Positions 15,962-26,121 of a DNA stretch of 45,633 nt are shown here, piece by piece. Positions within the stretch are counted from its first letter, which is position 1, and every line of letters starts with the position of its first letter. Source of the stretch: Imperialibacter sp. EC-SDR9. Its GTDB lineage: Bacteria > Bacteroidota > Bacteroidia > Cytophagales > Cyclobacteriaceae. The notes beneath the pieces were generated by a model. It was given only the letters and a program-made list of their open reading frames with translations, made no database searches and was not told where the DNA came from. A program made the translations under genes and the position numbers. The stretch is from the NCBI RefSeq assembly GCF_902498805.1, contig NZ_LR701583.1, positions 140,151 through 185,783 of the forward strand, read 5' to 3'.

Positions 15962-18211
15962 ATGAGGTTACTCTTACTTATCCCTTGTTGCCTTTTGTCT
16001 TTTGCACTACAGGCACAAACCACGCAAAATCCCGTTGCGCTGGTCAATACGCTCATGGGAACAGATTCAAAAATGGAGCTGTCCAATGGCAACGCCTACC
16101 CGGCAATTGCCGTGCCCTGGGGCATGAACTTTTGGATTCCACAAACAGGAAAAATGGGCGACGGTTGGGCCTATACCTACGATGCTGACAAAATCAGGGG
16201 ATTCAAACAAACCCATCAACCATCACCCTGGATGAATGACCATGGTCAGTTCAGTCTTATGCCAGGCACAGGAACGGTTAAGTTTGACCAAGACAAAAGA
16301 GCGAGCTGGTTCTCCCACAAGGCTGAAATAGCCCAGCCGCATTACTATAGCGTTTATCTGGCCGACGTTAATATAACAACAGAAATAACCCCCACTGAAA
16401 GAGCAGCTATTTTCAGGCTCACCTACCCGGAGGCAGACAGCACCTGGCTTGTTATCGACGGCTTCGACAAAGGTTCGGAAGTAGTCATAGACGAAGAAAA
16501 CGGCAGAATAACCGGCTACACAGTAAGAAACAGTGGTGGCGTGCCGGACAATTTCCGCAACTATTTTATCATTGAGCTGGATAAAAAAGTGAATTGGAGC
16601 GTTTCCGACACGCTCAAGAAAGGGCATGCTGTGGGAGCCGTTGGCTTCTCAACAAAAAAGGGTGAAGTAGTTCACCTCAAGGTAGCCTCCTCCTTCATAA
16701 GCCTTGAACAGGCCGTCATCAACCTCAAAAGAGAAGTGGGCGACAAAACCTTTGAGCAAGTAAAAACCGAAGCAGAAAAAGTGTGGAACGAAAAGCTTGG
16801 CGTGGTGACTGTCGACGGCGGTTCAATCGATCAGATGCGCACATTCTATTCATGCCTCTACCGCACACTCCTGTTTCCTCAAAAAATGTACGAGTTGAAC
16901 GAGCAGGAAAAAATCGTGCACTACAGCCCCTATAACGGACAAGTACTTCCCGGCTACATGTTTTCTGGCACCGGATTTTGGGACACCTTCAGGGCACTTT
17001 ATCCCTTGCTCAATCTGCTTTACCCGTCTATCAACAAAGAGATGCAGGAGGGGCTCATCAACGACTACAAAGAGGGAGGTTTCCTGCCGGAATGGGCAAG
17101 TCCGGGATACCGAAACGTAATGGTAGGCAACAACTCAGCTTCTGTCGTGGCCGATGCTTATATAAAGGGCCTCAGAGGATATGACATCAATACGCTGTAC
17201 GAAGCGTTGAAAAAGGATGCCAATACCGAAGGTCCCATGGACGCTGTAGCCAGAAGGGGTGCTCCCTACTACAATAAGCTGGGCTACGTGCCCTACAATG
17301 TTGGCATCAACGAGAACGCCGCACGCACTTTGGAATATGCCTACGATGACTTCACCATTTATCAACTGGCAAAAGCACTCAACAAGCCTCAGAAAGAGAT
17401 CGATCTCTACAAAAAGCGCTCACAAAACTATCGGAATCTTTTTGACAACGAGACAAAACTCATGCGAGGTAAGAATGAAGACGGCAGTTTTCAATCTCCT
17501 TTTAATCCGCTCAAGTGGGGAGACGCATTCACTGAGGGCAATAGCTGGCACTATACCTGGTCAGTTTTTCACGACATAGAAGGGCTAAAGCAACTCATGG
17601 GTGGCGACAAAATGTTTATAAATATGCTCGACTCTGTCTTTAGCATGCCACCGCTCTTTGACGATAGCTATTATGGCTTCACCATCCACGAAATCAGAGA
17701 GATGCAAATCATGAACATGGGACAATATGCACACGGAAACCAGCCCATCCAGCATATGACCTATCTGTACAATTTCACTTCAGAACCCTGGAAGGCGCAG
17801 TACTGGATCCGTGAAGTCATGAACAAGCTGTACACCCCTGCCCCGGACGGTTACTGTGGCGACGAAGACAACGGACAAACCTCCGCCTGGTATGTATTCT
17901 CAGCTATGGGTTTTTATCCGGTATGCCCTGGCACAGATCAGTATGTGTTGGGAGCTCCACTGTTCAAAGAAGTAATGATTTCCCTGGAAAACGGTAAAAA
18001 CATTGAAATTCTTGCAACGGAAAACAATCATGCAAATTTTTATGTTAATGAAGTGGTCTACAATGGAAGTGTGTATGATAAAAATTGGCTCGCTCATTCC
18101 GGGTTGGTGAAAGGGGCGAAAATCTCATTTGATATGACATCAAAACCAAATACAAAAAGGGGTGTTTCTGCCGTCAACTGGCCATTTTCGATGACTTTTG
18201 ACAAAAAATAG
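15962..18211 (+). CDS. GH92 family alpha-mannosidase, secreted
   Basis: 749 residues with a signal peptide (about 1-19, ending LQAQ). GH92 enzymes are calcium-dependent exo-alpha-mannosidases that trim N-glycan or yeast mannan mannose. Family signatures: GNAYPAIAVPWGMN near residue 43, GTGFWDTFRALYPL near 337, FLPEWASPGY near 377, EGNSWHYTW with Glu525 (expected acid), and GDEDNGQ with Asp634 and Asp636 (expected base pair), then SAWYVFSAMGFYPV. The length is usual for the family. It stands alone, with no SusC/SusD pair, sulfatase or other glycosidase beside it in the window. The linkage specificity (1,2, 1,3 or 1,6) cannot be read from these motifs. Confidence 0.95.
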   Translation: MRLLLLIPCCLLSFALQAQTTQNPVALVNTLMGTDSKMELSNGNAYPAIAVPWGMNFWIPQTGKMGDGWAYTYDADKIRGFKQTHQPSPWMNDHGQFSLMPGTGTVKFDQDKRASWFSHKAEIAQPHYYSVYLADVNITTEITPTERAAIFRLTYPEADSTWLVIDGFDKGSEVVIDEENGRITGYTVRNSGGVPDNFRNYFIIELDKKVNWSVSDTLKKGHAVGAVGFSTKKGEVVHLKVASSFISLEQAVINLKREVGDKTFEQVKTEAEKVWNEKLGVVTVDGGSIDQMRTFYSCLYRTLLFPQKMYELNEQEKIVHYSPYNGQVLPGYMFSGTGFWDTFRALYPLLNLLYPSINKEMQEGLINDYKEGGFLPEWASPGYRNVMVGNNSASVVADAYIKGLRGYDINTLYEALKKDANTEGPMDAVARRGAPYYNKLGYVPYNVGINENAARTLEYAYDDFTIYQLAKALNKPQKEIDLYKKRSQNYRNLFDNETKLMRGKNEDGSFQSPFNPLKWGDAFTEGNSWHYTWSVFHDIEGLKQLMGGDKMFINMLDSVFSMPPLFDDSYYGFTIHEIREMQIMNMGQYAHGNQPIQHMTYLYNFTSEPWKAQYWIREVMNKLYTPAPDGYCGDEDNGQTSAWYVFSAMGFYPVCPGTDQYVLGAPLFKEVMISLENGKNIEILATENNHANFYVNEVVYNGSVYDKNWLAHSGLVKGAKISFDMTSKPNTKRGVSAVNWPFSMTFDKK

Positions 18212-18508
18212 CACTCTTTCACAGCCTATTTTTCTTAAACACTGTCAGGTCTACATTAATTATAGGACTTAAGTAATAAAAAAAATAATTATTAGGGGTT
18301 ACCTTTAACGATAATGTGATATCAACACCAGTGAACATTATAAACTTACATGAGTAATTTTAGTTATCCACTTTCGTTTTTTTCTGTTTTACTAGTTTGT
18401 AACTGCGCCGCCTGAAATAATTTGTTTTACCGATTTATAAACATTGTGATCGAGCGACGTTGTATTTTTTTTTTCGGAAATTGAGATTAACTGATTTAGT
18501 CGACCAGC
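18212..18508. other. AT-rich intergenic region, no gene seen
   Basis: 297 bp between the GH92 stop and the TPR gene. It is AT-rich, with a long T run near 18466-18475, and presumably holds the TPR gene promoter. I found no coding frame, strong hairpin or clear TAnnTTTG box in it. Confidence 0.5.
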
Positions 18509-19162
18509 ATGATTAAGAAGCTATTAACCGTAGGAGTCCTCTTCGTCGTATTTTTCAATGGGGAATCGAAATCCCAGGAGAAAGCGTCCGACGCAGATTC
18601 CGCCCAGTATTGGTGGGGCAAAGGGTACGTTAGTGCCGTTAAAGGGGATTATGAAGCCGCCATTGTTGACTACAACAAATCCATCCAACTGTATGGACTG
18701 AAGGGGGAAGTGTATTACGATAGAGGTAATGCTCGTGCCGAATTAAAAAACTACGCAGGTGCCATCGAAGATTACACCAACGCCCTGAAGTACCTGATTG
18801 ACGACCCTGACAAGTTAAAGACTTACTATGTGAGAGGAATGGCAAAGATTGAGACGCTAGACCTCAACGGTGCCATAGAAGACCTCACCGAAGTAGTAAA
18901 ACTCTCTCCGAACCACGAGGAGGCATTTTACTACCGGGCAACCGCCAAAGACAAACTGAAAGACTACAGAGGTGCCATAGAGGATTTCACAAAAGTCATT
19001 GAAATCAACCCTCAGTCGAGCAGGGCTTATAAACTTAGAGGCATCGAGAAGATTAGACTCCGTGACAAGCAGGGAGGCTGTAGCGATTTATCGATGGCCA
19101 GTGAGCTTGGCGACACCAAAGTGGCCAGCGTGATGGAAAAGCTCTGTGGTTCATCAAATTGA
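18509..19162 (+). CDS. Exported TPR-repeat protein
   Basis: 217 residues. A signal peptide (about 1-22, hydrophobic LLTVGVLFVVFF) is followed by four to five tetratricopeptide repeats from about residue 30. Each has the pattern of Y/A-x-x-R-G-x-A-x-x-x-L followed by Y-x-G-A-I-x-D-Y/F/L-T-x. The repeats keep the D-Y/F-[TN]-K/N-[AV/SI] signature of the plant and bacterial TPR class found in many Bacteroidota periplasmic proteins. TPRs bind other proteins, so this is probably a periplasmic scaffold, but no partner is encoded nearby. It is convergent with hrpB, with 55 bp between the stops. Confidence 0.85.
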   Translation: MIKKLLTVGVLFVVFFNGESKSQEKASDADSAQYWWGKGYVSAVKGDYEAAIVDYNKSIQLYGLKGEVYYDRGNARAELKNYAGAIEDYTNALKYLIDDPDKLKTYYVRGMAKIETLDLNGAIEDLTEVVKLSPNHEEAFYYRATAKDKLKDYRGAIEDFTKVIEINPQSSRAYKLRGIEKIRLRDKQGGCSDLSMASELGDTKVASVMEKLCGSSN

Positions 19163-19217
19163 CCTAACACCCGGCACGGAAAGGTAAACCCTGAATTGCT
19201 AAAAGCCTCGGGCAGCG

Positions 19218-21710
19218 TCATCTACCCTTTCTTTGAACGCCTCGTACGGCCAGGGCTGTCCAGGGGTCATCGGGCCAGGAATGCTTCGGATACCTTCTCT
19301 TAAGATCCTTTTTAACCTCAAAATAGGCATTGCTCCAGAAGCTTTTGAGGTCTGAGGTTACCTGCACTGGCTTGTATCCCGGCGATAGCAGATGCAGCAC
19401 CACCGCTGTTTTCCCGCCATTTATTCTTGGGGTTTCAGCAAGCCCAAATACTTCCTGAAGCCTTACCGATAACACCGGGGATTCCCCGGCGGAAAAGTAC
19501 TGAAGCTTAATTCTTGATCCGCTCGGCACCTCAATATGTGTTGGGGCCAATATCTCAAGCTCCTTTTGAGTTTCCCAGTCCAGCGAACTATAAAGCACCT
19601 CAACAAGGTCAATCTTCTTCAGATCCTCCGGCTTCTTTATGCCCGACAAATAAGGGCCAAGCCACTCTCCGTTTGTCGCCAACAGTGAATGAGTACTTAC
19701 AGCGGGCCAGCCCTGCTCCGGATTCCATTTCTTTAAGCTCATTACCCGGCTCTGCCATTGAACGAACTTATCGTCAAAGCTTAGAAGCGCCTCCCCTTCC
19801 TTAGCTATGACTTCACTTATCGCTTGTATCAACTGGCCTTCATCGGGTGTTGGCAATGGTTTCGAACGAAGGACGATGCTTCCAATCCTCAAATCGAGTG
19901 AGGCTATGAGGCCTCCCTTTCTGGTGTCCCAGGTCACTATTTCCTTTTCTTTCACCAGGGGTGTGAGAACTTTAGGATTAAGCGGAGCAGCCAGAAAAAT
20001 CTTTCCCATACCATCACGGGCGTCGAGGTGAGCCACTGCCAGCCATGGTTCGTGAGCCAGATCGTCTTTATGTGAAGCCATGGCATACTTGCCGTTGGCA
20101 AGCTGAAACTGGGCATTATTGCCCGGCCTTGCGCAGGCAATTCTTTCAGGGTATGCATAGGCCAATAGCAAACCGACCTCATAGGGGTCAAAAACGCCAT
20201 TATCCCCTTCAAGGCTAAATATTCTCCGGTACGATTCCGCTACCTTTTCTATTCTCCCAAACTGCTTTCCCTGCCCGCCATTATCCCGAAACCTCCGCAA
20301 GGCCTCAATCCGCAAGGTGATATCGATGCCAGCTTCCCGTGGTAAGGGGTCTCGTTCTTCCAGCACGGCAGCCAGGTCGGTAGCCAACTCCACCTTGTCA
20401 GATTCCTTTGCCATTAGCAACATGTGGGCAATGCGAGGGTGACAAGGCAGCTCATGCATCTTCTTGCCATGAGAAGTAATTTTGGCATTTTCAAGGGCCT
20501 CCAACTGATGCAGGGTGTCTGAAGCCTGAGCCAGAGCGCCCTTAGGCGGTGACGTCAACCACGTAAGCTGTTTAACATCCACAATGCCCCACTGCGCCAT
20601 GTCCAGCACAAGGTTGGCCAGATCAGCTTCCATGATTTCGGGAGTTCGGTGTGGCTCCAGCCGCTCCTGTGTGGCCTTGCTCCACATACGGTAGCAAGTG
20701 CCTGGGCTCAGCCTGCCAGCCCTGCCCGCACGTTGGTCGGCGGAATCTTTGGATATCTGTACGGTTTCCAGCCTTGAAAGTCCTGAGCGGGGGTCAAACT
20801 TCGACGTGCGGCCGTAACCTGTGTCCACCACCACTTTGATGCCTTCAATGGTCAAACTGGTTTCTGCTATGGACGTAGCAAGCACCACTTTTCTGCGCCC
20901 GTCTTTACCGGGCATAATGGCGGCGAATTGCTGGTTTTGTGGTAGCTGACTGTAAAGCGGGTGGATGGCGAAGTCAGTCATTTCTTTTCTGAGCAGCTCC
21001 TCGCATTTTCTGATCTCCCCTTCTCCGGGAAAAAAAGCCAGGATATCGCCTTCTCTTTCCCTCGATGCTTTGAGAATGGTTCTGGCAGTCATTTCCGGCA
21101 ACATCATTAGGTCCTGCTCGCCAGTGTAGATCACCTCTACGGGATACTGCCGACCTTCACTTACCGCTACGGGTGCTTTCATCAGCTCAGGCAACCGTTC
21201 CATATCCAGCGTAGCCGACATGATCATGATGCGCAGATCGGGCCGCAGCACCTGCTGCACCTCTCTGCAAAGTGCCAGGGCCACATCCGCATGCAGGCTC
21301 CTTTCATGAAACTCATCAAAGACGACCATCCCCACGCCTTCCAACGCATTATCGGAGTGGATCAATCGGGTAAGAATGCCTTCGGTGAGCACTTCAATTT
21401 GCGTCTGGTCCGACGTCCTGTTTTCGAACCTGATCCGGTAGCCAATTTTCTTTCCGAGCTCATCATTCAGCATTGAAGCCATCCTGGTGGCGATCGATCT
21501 GGCCGCCAGGCGCCGGGGCTCCAGCATCAGTACTTTTTTACCCTCTAGCCAGGGCTCGTCCATCAGCGCTAGTGGTAGCAGCGTGCTTTTTCCCGCTCCC
21601 GGAGGCGCATTCACAATCAGGGTGTTTTCCTTAGCCAGACTCTCCTTTATCTGCGGAATAATGTCGACAACAGGAAGATCGAATGCTAGTGGATCGAAAG
21701 GCAAGCTCAA
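19218..21710 (-). CDS. hrpB: ATP-dependent helicase HrpB, probable TTG start
   Basis: A DEAH/RHA-type superfamily 2 helicase. With a start at 21710 it is 830 residues: Walker A APPGAGKST (35-43), DEFH box (132-135), an SATLD motif, QRAGRAGRLSPG (motif VI), a helicase-associated domain, and the C-terminal HrpB domain ending near HSWPDDPWTA. HrpB is a conserved bacterial RNA-helicase-like protein of poorly defined role. There is no in-frame ATG before Walker A. The frame can begin with TTG at 21758, 21710 or 21704. I chose 21710 because it gives MSLPFDP at the usual start of the domain and lies just downstream of the promoter box at 21741-21748, whereas 21758 lies upstream of that box. The start is uncertain; the identity is not. 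Confidence 0.93.
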   Translation of the reverse strand: MSLPFDPLAFDLPVVDIIPQIKESLAKENTLIVNAPPGAGKSTLLPLALMDEPWLEGKKVLMLEPRRLAARSIATRMASMLNDELGKKIGYRIRFENRTSDQTQIEVLTEGILTRLIHSDNALEGVGMVVFDEFHERSLHADVALALCREVQQVLRPDLRIMIMSATLDMERLPELMKAPVAVSEGRQYPVEVIYTGEQDLMMLPEMTARTILKASREREGDILAFFPGEGEIRKCEELLRKEMTDFAIHPLYSQLPQNQQFAAIMPGKDGRRKVVLATSIAETSLTIEGIKVVVDTGYGRTSKFDPRSGLSRLETVQISKDSADQRAGRAGRLSPGTCYRMWSKATQERLEPHRTPEIMEADLANLVLDMAQWGIVDVKQLTWLTSPPKGALAQASDTLHQLEALENAKITSHGKKMHELPCHPRIAHMLLMAKESDKVELATDLAAVLEERDPLPREAGIDITLRIEALRRFRDNGGQGKQFGRIEKVAESYRRIFSLEGDNGVFDPYEVGLLLAYAYPERIACARPGNNAQFQLANGKYAMASHKDDLAHEPWLAVAHLDARDGMGKIFLAAPLNPKVLTPLVKEKEIVTWDTRKGGLIASLDLRIGSIVLRSKPLPTPDEGQLIQAISEVIAKEGEALLSFDDKFVQWQSRVMSLKKWNPEQGWPAVSTHSLLATNGEWLGPYLSGIKKPEDLKKIDLVEVLYSSLDWETQKELEILAPTHIEVPSGSRIKLQYFSAGESPVLSVRLQEVFGLAETPRINGGKTAVVLHLLSPGYKPVQVTSDLKSFWSNAYFEVKKDLKRRYPKHSWPDDPWTALAVRGVQRKGR

Positions 21711-21740
21711 GGATTTTGAGATATTCAGACTATTTAGACA

Positions 21741-21748
21741 CAAAACTA
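21741..21748 (-). promoter_or_regulatory. Probable -7 promoter box for hrpB
   Basis: On the minus strand this reads TAGTTTTG, matching the Bacteroidota -7 consensus TAnnTTTG. Transcription from it would start near 21736, which fits an hrpB start at 21710. I see no clear -33 TTTG partner. Confidence 0.45.
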
Positions 21749-21790
21749 CACACCACAAGCCGATTTCCTTTTATCCGGTTTCTAAGTTTC

Positions 21791-21798
21791 TACATTTG
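21791..21798 (+). promoter_or_regulatory. Probable -7 promoter box for the CDGSH gene
   Basis: TACATTTG matches the Bacteroidota TAnnTTTG consensus exactly and lies 16 bp before the ATG at 21815, so the leader would be about ten bases. The -33 element is weak. Confidence 0.55.
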
Positions 21799-21814
21799 CG
21801 TCAAAAAAACATCC

Positions 21815-22033
21815 ATGACCAAAATCACAGTAAACAATAATGGCTCTCTGAAAATTGACGGGGATTTTGAAATCGTAGACAAAGAAGGCAATGCATACGG
21901 CCTTCAGGGAAGGACAATCGTTTCCTTGTGCCGTTGCGGAAAATCCGCCAACAAGCCATTCTGCGATGGGTCGCACAAAGAGCACTTTGAACACGAAGCC
22001 ATTGCTTTTGACTTGCCTCCGAAGAAGGTATAA
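21815..22033 (+). CDS. CDGSH-type [2Fe-2S] protein
   Basis: 72 residues. Cys39-x-Cys41, then Cys50-D-G-S-His54 form the complete three-Cys one-His cluster motif of the CDGSH (mitoNEET-like) family, with KPFCDGSHK at its core. The frame is open further upstream to 21683, but the ATG at 21815 gives a normal family-length protein and sits just behind a good promoter box. CDGSH proteins carry a labile 2Fe-2S cluster and are thought to act in redox sensing or cluster transfer; the specific role here is unknown. There is no signal peptide, so it is cytoplasmic. The stop lies four bases from that of the convergent icmF. Confidence 0.93.
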   Translation: MTKITVNNNGSLKIDGDFEIVDKEGNAYGLQGRTIVSLCRCGKSANKPFCDGSHKEHFEHEAIAFDLPPKKV

Positions 22034-22037
22034 GGCT

Positions 22038-25000
22038 TTACATATTCCTCCTGTACTGCCCACCCACTTCATACAAAGCATGGGTGATTTGCCCTAAAGA
22101 ACAGTACTTCACGGCTTCCATCAGCTCCTCAAACATGTTTTGATTGCTGATGGCAGCCTGCTGAAGGCTCGAAAGCACCTCCTGAGACTTGCCTTCATTG
22201 AACCTCTGCAGGTTGTTGAGTGACTCAATCTGAAATTCTTTTTCCTCTTTCGTGGCCCTTATCACTTCCATGGGCGTGATGGTTGGTGAGCCTTTGGAAG
22301 AAAGGAAGGTATTCACGCCAATGATCGGGAAGTCGCCGTTGTGCTTCATTGTCTCATAATAAAGGCTTTCTTCCTGGATTTTGCTCCGTTGGTACATGGT
22401 TTCCATAGCACCCAGAACTCCTCCTCTTTCGGTGATCCTGTCAAACTCTGCCATAACAGCTTCCTCGACCAAATCGGTCAGTTCTTCGATAATGAAGGAG
22501 CCCTGCAATGGGTTTTCATTTTTGGCCAGCCCCAGTTCCTTGTTGATGATGAGTTGGATGGCCATGGCACGACGCACCGATTCCTCCGTCGGGGTGGTAA
22601 TGGCCTCGTCGTAGGCGTTGGTATGTAGCGAATTACAGTTGTCGTAAATGGCATACAAGGCCTGAAGCGTCGTTCTGATGTCGTTGAAGTCGATCTCCTG
22701 TGCGTGTAGCGACCGACCACTGGTTTGGATATGGTACTTCAGCATTTGAGAACGCTCGTTGGCACCGTATTTCAGCTTCATAGCTTTCGCCCAAATTTTT
22801 CTGGCTACCCTGCCGATAACCGAATATTCCGGATCGACACCATTACTGAAGAAGAAGGAGAGATTAGGAGCGAAATCGTCGACATGCATGCCACGGCTGA
22901 CATAATACTCGACAAAGGTAAACCCGTTCGACAAGGTAAAGGCCAGCTGAGAAATGGGGTTGGCACCTGCCTCAGCAATGTGATAGCCCGAGATAGATAC
23001 AGAGTAGAAATTCCGAACATTCTGATCGATAAAATATTGCTGCACGTCACCCATTACTTTCAGTGAGAATTCCGTGCTGAAAATGCAGGTATTTTGCGCC
23101 TGGTCTTCTTTGAGGATATCGGCCTGCACCGTACCTCTAACTTTTGAAAGGGTATCAGCTTTGATCTTTTGATACACATCAGCAGGCATCACCTGATCTC
23201 CGGTAACACCCAACAGCATAAGCCCCAGCCCATTGTTACCCTCAGGAATCGCACCACTGTAGACAGGCTGCGTCATTCCTTTGGCCTTAAAGAGTTGGGT
23301 GATTTTCTCCTTCACCTCCGCTTCGAGGCCCTGCGCTTTGATGTATTTCTCGCAGTTCTGGTCAATGGCAGCATTCATGAAAAAAGCACAGATAGTAGCC
23401 GCCGGCCCGTTGATGGTCATCGACACCGATGTAGTCGGGTCAATCAGGTCAAAGCCGGAGTAAAGCTTCTTGGCATCGTCCAGCGAGCAGACGCTCACCC
23501 CTGAGTTGCCGATCTTGCCATAGATGTCGGGCCGGTGATCGGGGTCTTCTCCGTACAAAGTCACCGAATCGAAAGCAGTCGACAACCTGGCAAACGCATT
23601 GTCTTTCGACACATAATGGAAGCGCTTATTGGTGCGCTCCGGGCCGCCCTCTCCGGCAAACATCCGGGTAGGGTCTTCGGTGGTGCGCTTAAAAGGAAAC
23701 ACGCCAGCGGCGTAAGGAAACTCTCCCGGCACATTCTCCTGCAAATTCCACTTCAGCACGTCGCCCCAGCCGTCATACCTGGGCAAGCTTATTTTGGGCA
23801 CTTTGGTGTGTGAGAGCGACTCAGAATGAGTAGGCACTTTAATCTCCTTCCCTCTTACCGAATAAACATATTCCCCGCTTTTATACCGCTGTACTTTTTC
23901 AGGCCATTCCTCAATCACTTTTAAGTTTTTGGGGTCAAGGTCAAGCGACGTCTTCTCAAAAAGTGCATCAAGCTTCTCTCCCAACACCTTGTCCTCTCCG
24001 GCTTTCTTTGCTGCGGCTATGGTTTTTTTGATGCTGTAAAGCGTTTGTGCCACTTCCTTTTGATCCTCCACCCACTGATTGTAGTGCCTGATGGTCTCAG
24101 TAATCTCCGACAAATAGCGGGTACGCTTGGGAGGAATGATGAAAATCTTTTCTGAGAGTTCGTCCGACGATGCGGAAGCAGACGCCAGCCCAGCACCTGT
24201 TTTCTCTACAATCTTATCCATCAGCTTCCTGTACAGCGTGTTCATGCCGGGGTCATTAAACTGGCTGGCAATGGTGCCAAATACTGGCAATTGGTCGTCT
24301 GGTGTTTCCCAAAGGCCATGGTTGCGCTTGTACTGTTTCTTCACATCCCGCACGGCGTCAAGGGCGCCTCTCTTGTCAAACTTGTTGATAGCGATCATGT
24401 CGGCAAAGTCGAGCATATCGATCTTTTCCAGCTGAGTAGCTGCACCGTACTCCGGCGTCATCACGTACAACGACACGTCGGAGTGATCGGTGATTTCTGT
24501 ATCCGACTGACCAATGCCAGAGGTCTCAAGAATAATCAGGTCAAACTCGGCGGCTTTGAGAATGTTCACAGCTTCCTGTACATGCTTCGACAGTGCAAGG
24601 TTCGACTGCCGTGTGGCCAGCGACCGCATGTAAACCCTGGGGTGATGGATGGCGTTCATGCGGATCCTGTCTCCCAGCAAGGCACCGCCTGTTTTCCTTT
24701 TGGATGGGTCAACCGACACCACTCCGATATGCTTGTCGTCGAAATCAACTAAAAACCTCCGCACCAGCTCATCAACTAAGCTGGACTTGCCAGCACCACC
24801 GGTACCTGTGATCCCCAGTACCGGCACCTTGCTTTTTGCAGCCTCAGCATCTATCTTTTGTAGCAGTGGCTGAGCAACTTCTGGAAAATTCTCAGCGGCC
24901 GATATCAGCCTGGCCACCGACTTCACATCTTTCTTCTTCAAGCTACCAAGCTCTCCGTTGAGGTGATCACCAATGGGGAAGTCGCTTCCTGCGATAAGGT

Positions 25001-25415
25001 CATTGATCATACCCTGAAGCCCCATCGTACGGCCGTCGTCCGGCGAGTAAATGCGGTTGATACCGTAGGCATGCAACTCCTCTACTTCCGTGGGCAGGAT
25101 GGTTCCGCCTCCCCCCCCAAATATCTTGATGTGACCGGCCCCTTTCTCTCTAAGCAGGTCGTACATGTACTTGAAAAACTCTACATGCCCACCCTGGTAA
25201 CTGGTGATAGCAATGGACTGCACATCTTCCTGAATAGCGCAGTCGACAATTTCCTGCACTGACCTGTTGTGGCCCAGGTGAATCACCTCTACGCCTGTGG
25301 CCTGAATAATCCGGCGCATGATATTGATGGCAGCATCATGGCCGTCGAACAACGAAGCAGCAGTGACTATCCTGATGTGATTTTTCGGCTTGTAGGGTGA
25401 TTCGGTATGTGACAT
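22038..25415 (-). CDS. icmF: Fused isobutyryl-CoA mutase with G-protein chaperone (IcmF)
   Basis: 1125 residues in three parts. The N-terminal cobalamin-binding domain carries DGHDAA (24-29) with the B12-ligand His26. A MeaB-like GTPase follows, with Walker [10 protein letters not shown] (214-222), ETSGIGQSD (307-315) and NKFD (354-357). The mutase barrel runs from about residue 540 to the end. This order is unique to IcmF, which interconverts isobutyryl-CoA and n-butyryl-CoA using adenosylcobalamin and repairs itself through the GTPase. The substrate pocket agrees: FPFK (Phe575) and Gln774 in DQAQNT replace the Tyr and Arg that methylmalonyl-CoA mutase uses to bind the carboxylate. It probably works in branched-chain acyl-CoA metabolism. 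No reactivase gene is needed, because the chaperone is built in. ATG at 25415. Confidence 0.95.
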   Translation of the reverse strand: MSHTESPYKPKNHIRIVTAASLFDGHDAAINIMRRIIQATGVEVIHLGHNRSVQEIVDCAIQEDVQSIAITSYQGGHVEFFKYMYDLLREKGAGHIKIFGGGGGTILPTEVEELHAYGINRIYSPDDGRTMGLQGMINDLIAGSDFPIGDHLNGELGSLKKKDVKSVARLISAAENFPEVAQPLLQKIDAEAAKSKVPVLGITGTGGAGKSSLVDELVRRFLVDFDDKHIGVVSVDPSKRKTGGALLGDRIRMNAIHHPRVYMRSLATRQSNLALSKHVQEAVNILKAAEFDLIILETSGIGQSDTEITDHSDVSLYVMTPEYGAATQLEKIDMLDFADMIAINKFDKRGALDAVRDVKKQYKRNHGLWETPDDQLPVFGTIASQFNDPGMNTLYRKLMDKIVEKTGAGLASASASSDELSEKIFIIPPKRTRYLSEITETIRHYNQWVEDQKEVAQTLYSIKKTIAAAKKAGEDKVLGEKLDALFEKTSLDLDPKNLKVIEEWPEKVQRYKSGEYVYSVRGKEIKVPTHSESLSHTKVPKISLPRYDGWGDVLKWNLQENVPGEFPYAAGVFPFKRTTEDPTRMFAGEGGPERTNKRFHYVSKDNAFARLSTAFDSVTLYGEDPDHRPDIYGKIGNSGVSVCSLDDAKKLYSGFDLIDPTTSVSMTINGPAATICAFFMNAAIDQNCEKYIKAQGLEAEVKEKITQLFKAKGMTQPVYSGAIPEGNNGLGLMLLGVTGDQVMPADVYQKIKADTLSKVRGTVQADILKEDQAQNTCIFSTEFSLKVMGDVQQYFIDQNVRNFYSVSISGYHIAEAGANPISQLAFTLSNGFTFVEYYVSRGMHVDDFAPNLSFFFSNGVDPEYSVIGRVARKIWAKAMKLKYGANERSQMLKYHIQTSGRSLHAQEIDFNDIRTTLQALYAIYDNCNSLHTNAYDEAITTPTEESVRRAMAIQLIINKELGLAKNENPLQGSFIIEELTDLVEEAVMAEFDRITERGGVLGAMETMYQRSKIQEESLYYETMKHNGDFPIIGVNTFLSSKGSPTITPMEVIRATKEEKEFQIESLNNLQRFNEGKSQEVLSSLQQAAISNQNMFEELMEAVKYCSLGQITHALYEVGGQYRRNM

Positions 25416-25690
25416 AAAAATTAACGAAATGGATATTGGGTCAATGATTCCTTAAAGTTAACCAAAGTGAGCGACATGCTCGCCCGTTTCTACCCAACTG
25501 ATATTGGCCAAATAAAGCTGAATAAAGAATTTTATTTTTCAGGTTGATTCATATAATTTCCAGATGGCAATCGCAAATGCGAATAAGGGAATCATTCTTT
25601 GGTTTTTCTTAAGGATTTTTAGCATAAAAAGCAGTGCCGATGGCAGCATCAAATTTGAAATCAGCAATATCAAATCAGTAATTCGTTTGA

Positions 25691-26068
25691 ATGAAAGACT
25701 ATAAAAAATACTACATCGTACCTGCCCTACCAGAAGAAGTATTCGCCGCTCTTACACACCCCGCCTCCCTTCATGCCTGGACAGGTGAAGAAGCAGAAAT
25801 GTCGACCGAACCAGGCTCAGAATTCTCTCTTTGGGAAGGAAGCATTGTTGGGAAGAACCTGGAGTTTGAGCCTGGAAGAAAAATTGTGCAGCAGTGGTAT
25901 TTTGGCGAGCAGGAAGAGGCTTCGATAGTGACCATCATACTCCATCCTCATAAAAATGGCACGTCGGCGGAACTTCGCCATAGCAACATTCCCGATGAGG
26001 ACTACGACGACATTGTAGAAGGCTGGAATACGACTTATTTTGGAGCTTTGATCGATTTTTACGAATAA
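25691..26068 (+). CDS. SRPBCC / AHSA1-domain protein
   Basis: 125 residues, no signal peptide. The sequence follows the START-like AHSA1 fold (PF08327): an N-terminal strand (KYYIVPALPEEVFAALTHP), the turn LHAWTG, strands around FSLWEGSIVGKNLEFEPGRKI, then VQQWYF, a TIILHP strand and the C-terminal helix ending WNTTYFGALIDFYE. Such proteins bind hydrophobic ligands or proteins in a deep pocket. Despite the Hsp90-activator name, most bacterial members have no assigned function. The gene is alone, with 275 bp upstream in which I see no other gene. Confidence 0.85.
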   Translation: MKDYKKYYIVPALPEEVFAALTHPASLHAWTGEEAEMSTEPGSEFSLWEGSIVGKNLEFEPGRKIVQQWYFGEQEEASIVTIILHPHKNGTSAELRHSNIPDEDYDDIVEGWNTTYFGALIDFYE

Positions 26069-26121
26069 AGTTCAACCATTTTTTATAGATTAGTGTCTGG
26101 TAGTTACCAATAGTCTCGTCT

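Noticed and set aside
24291-24752. 153-residue plus-strand open frame
   Set aside because: Antisense to the GTPase part of IcmF, with no conserved pattern.
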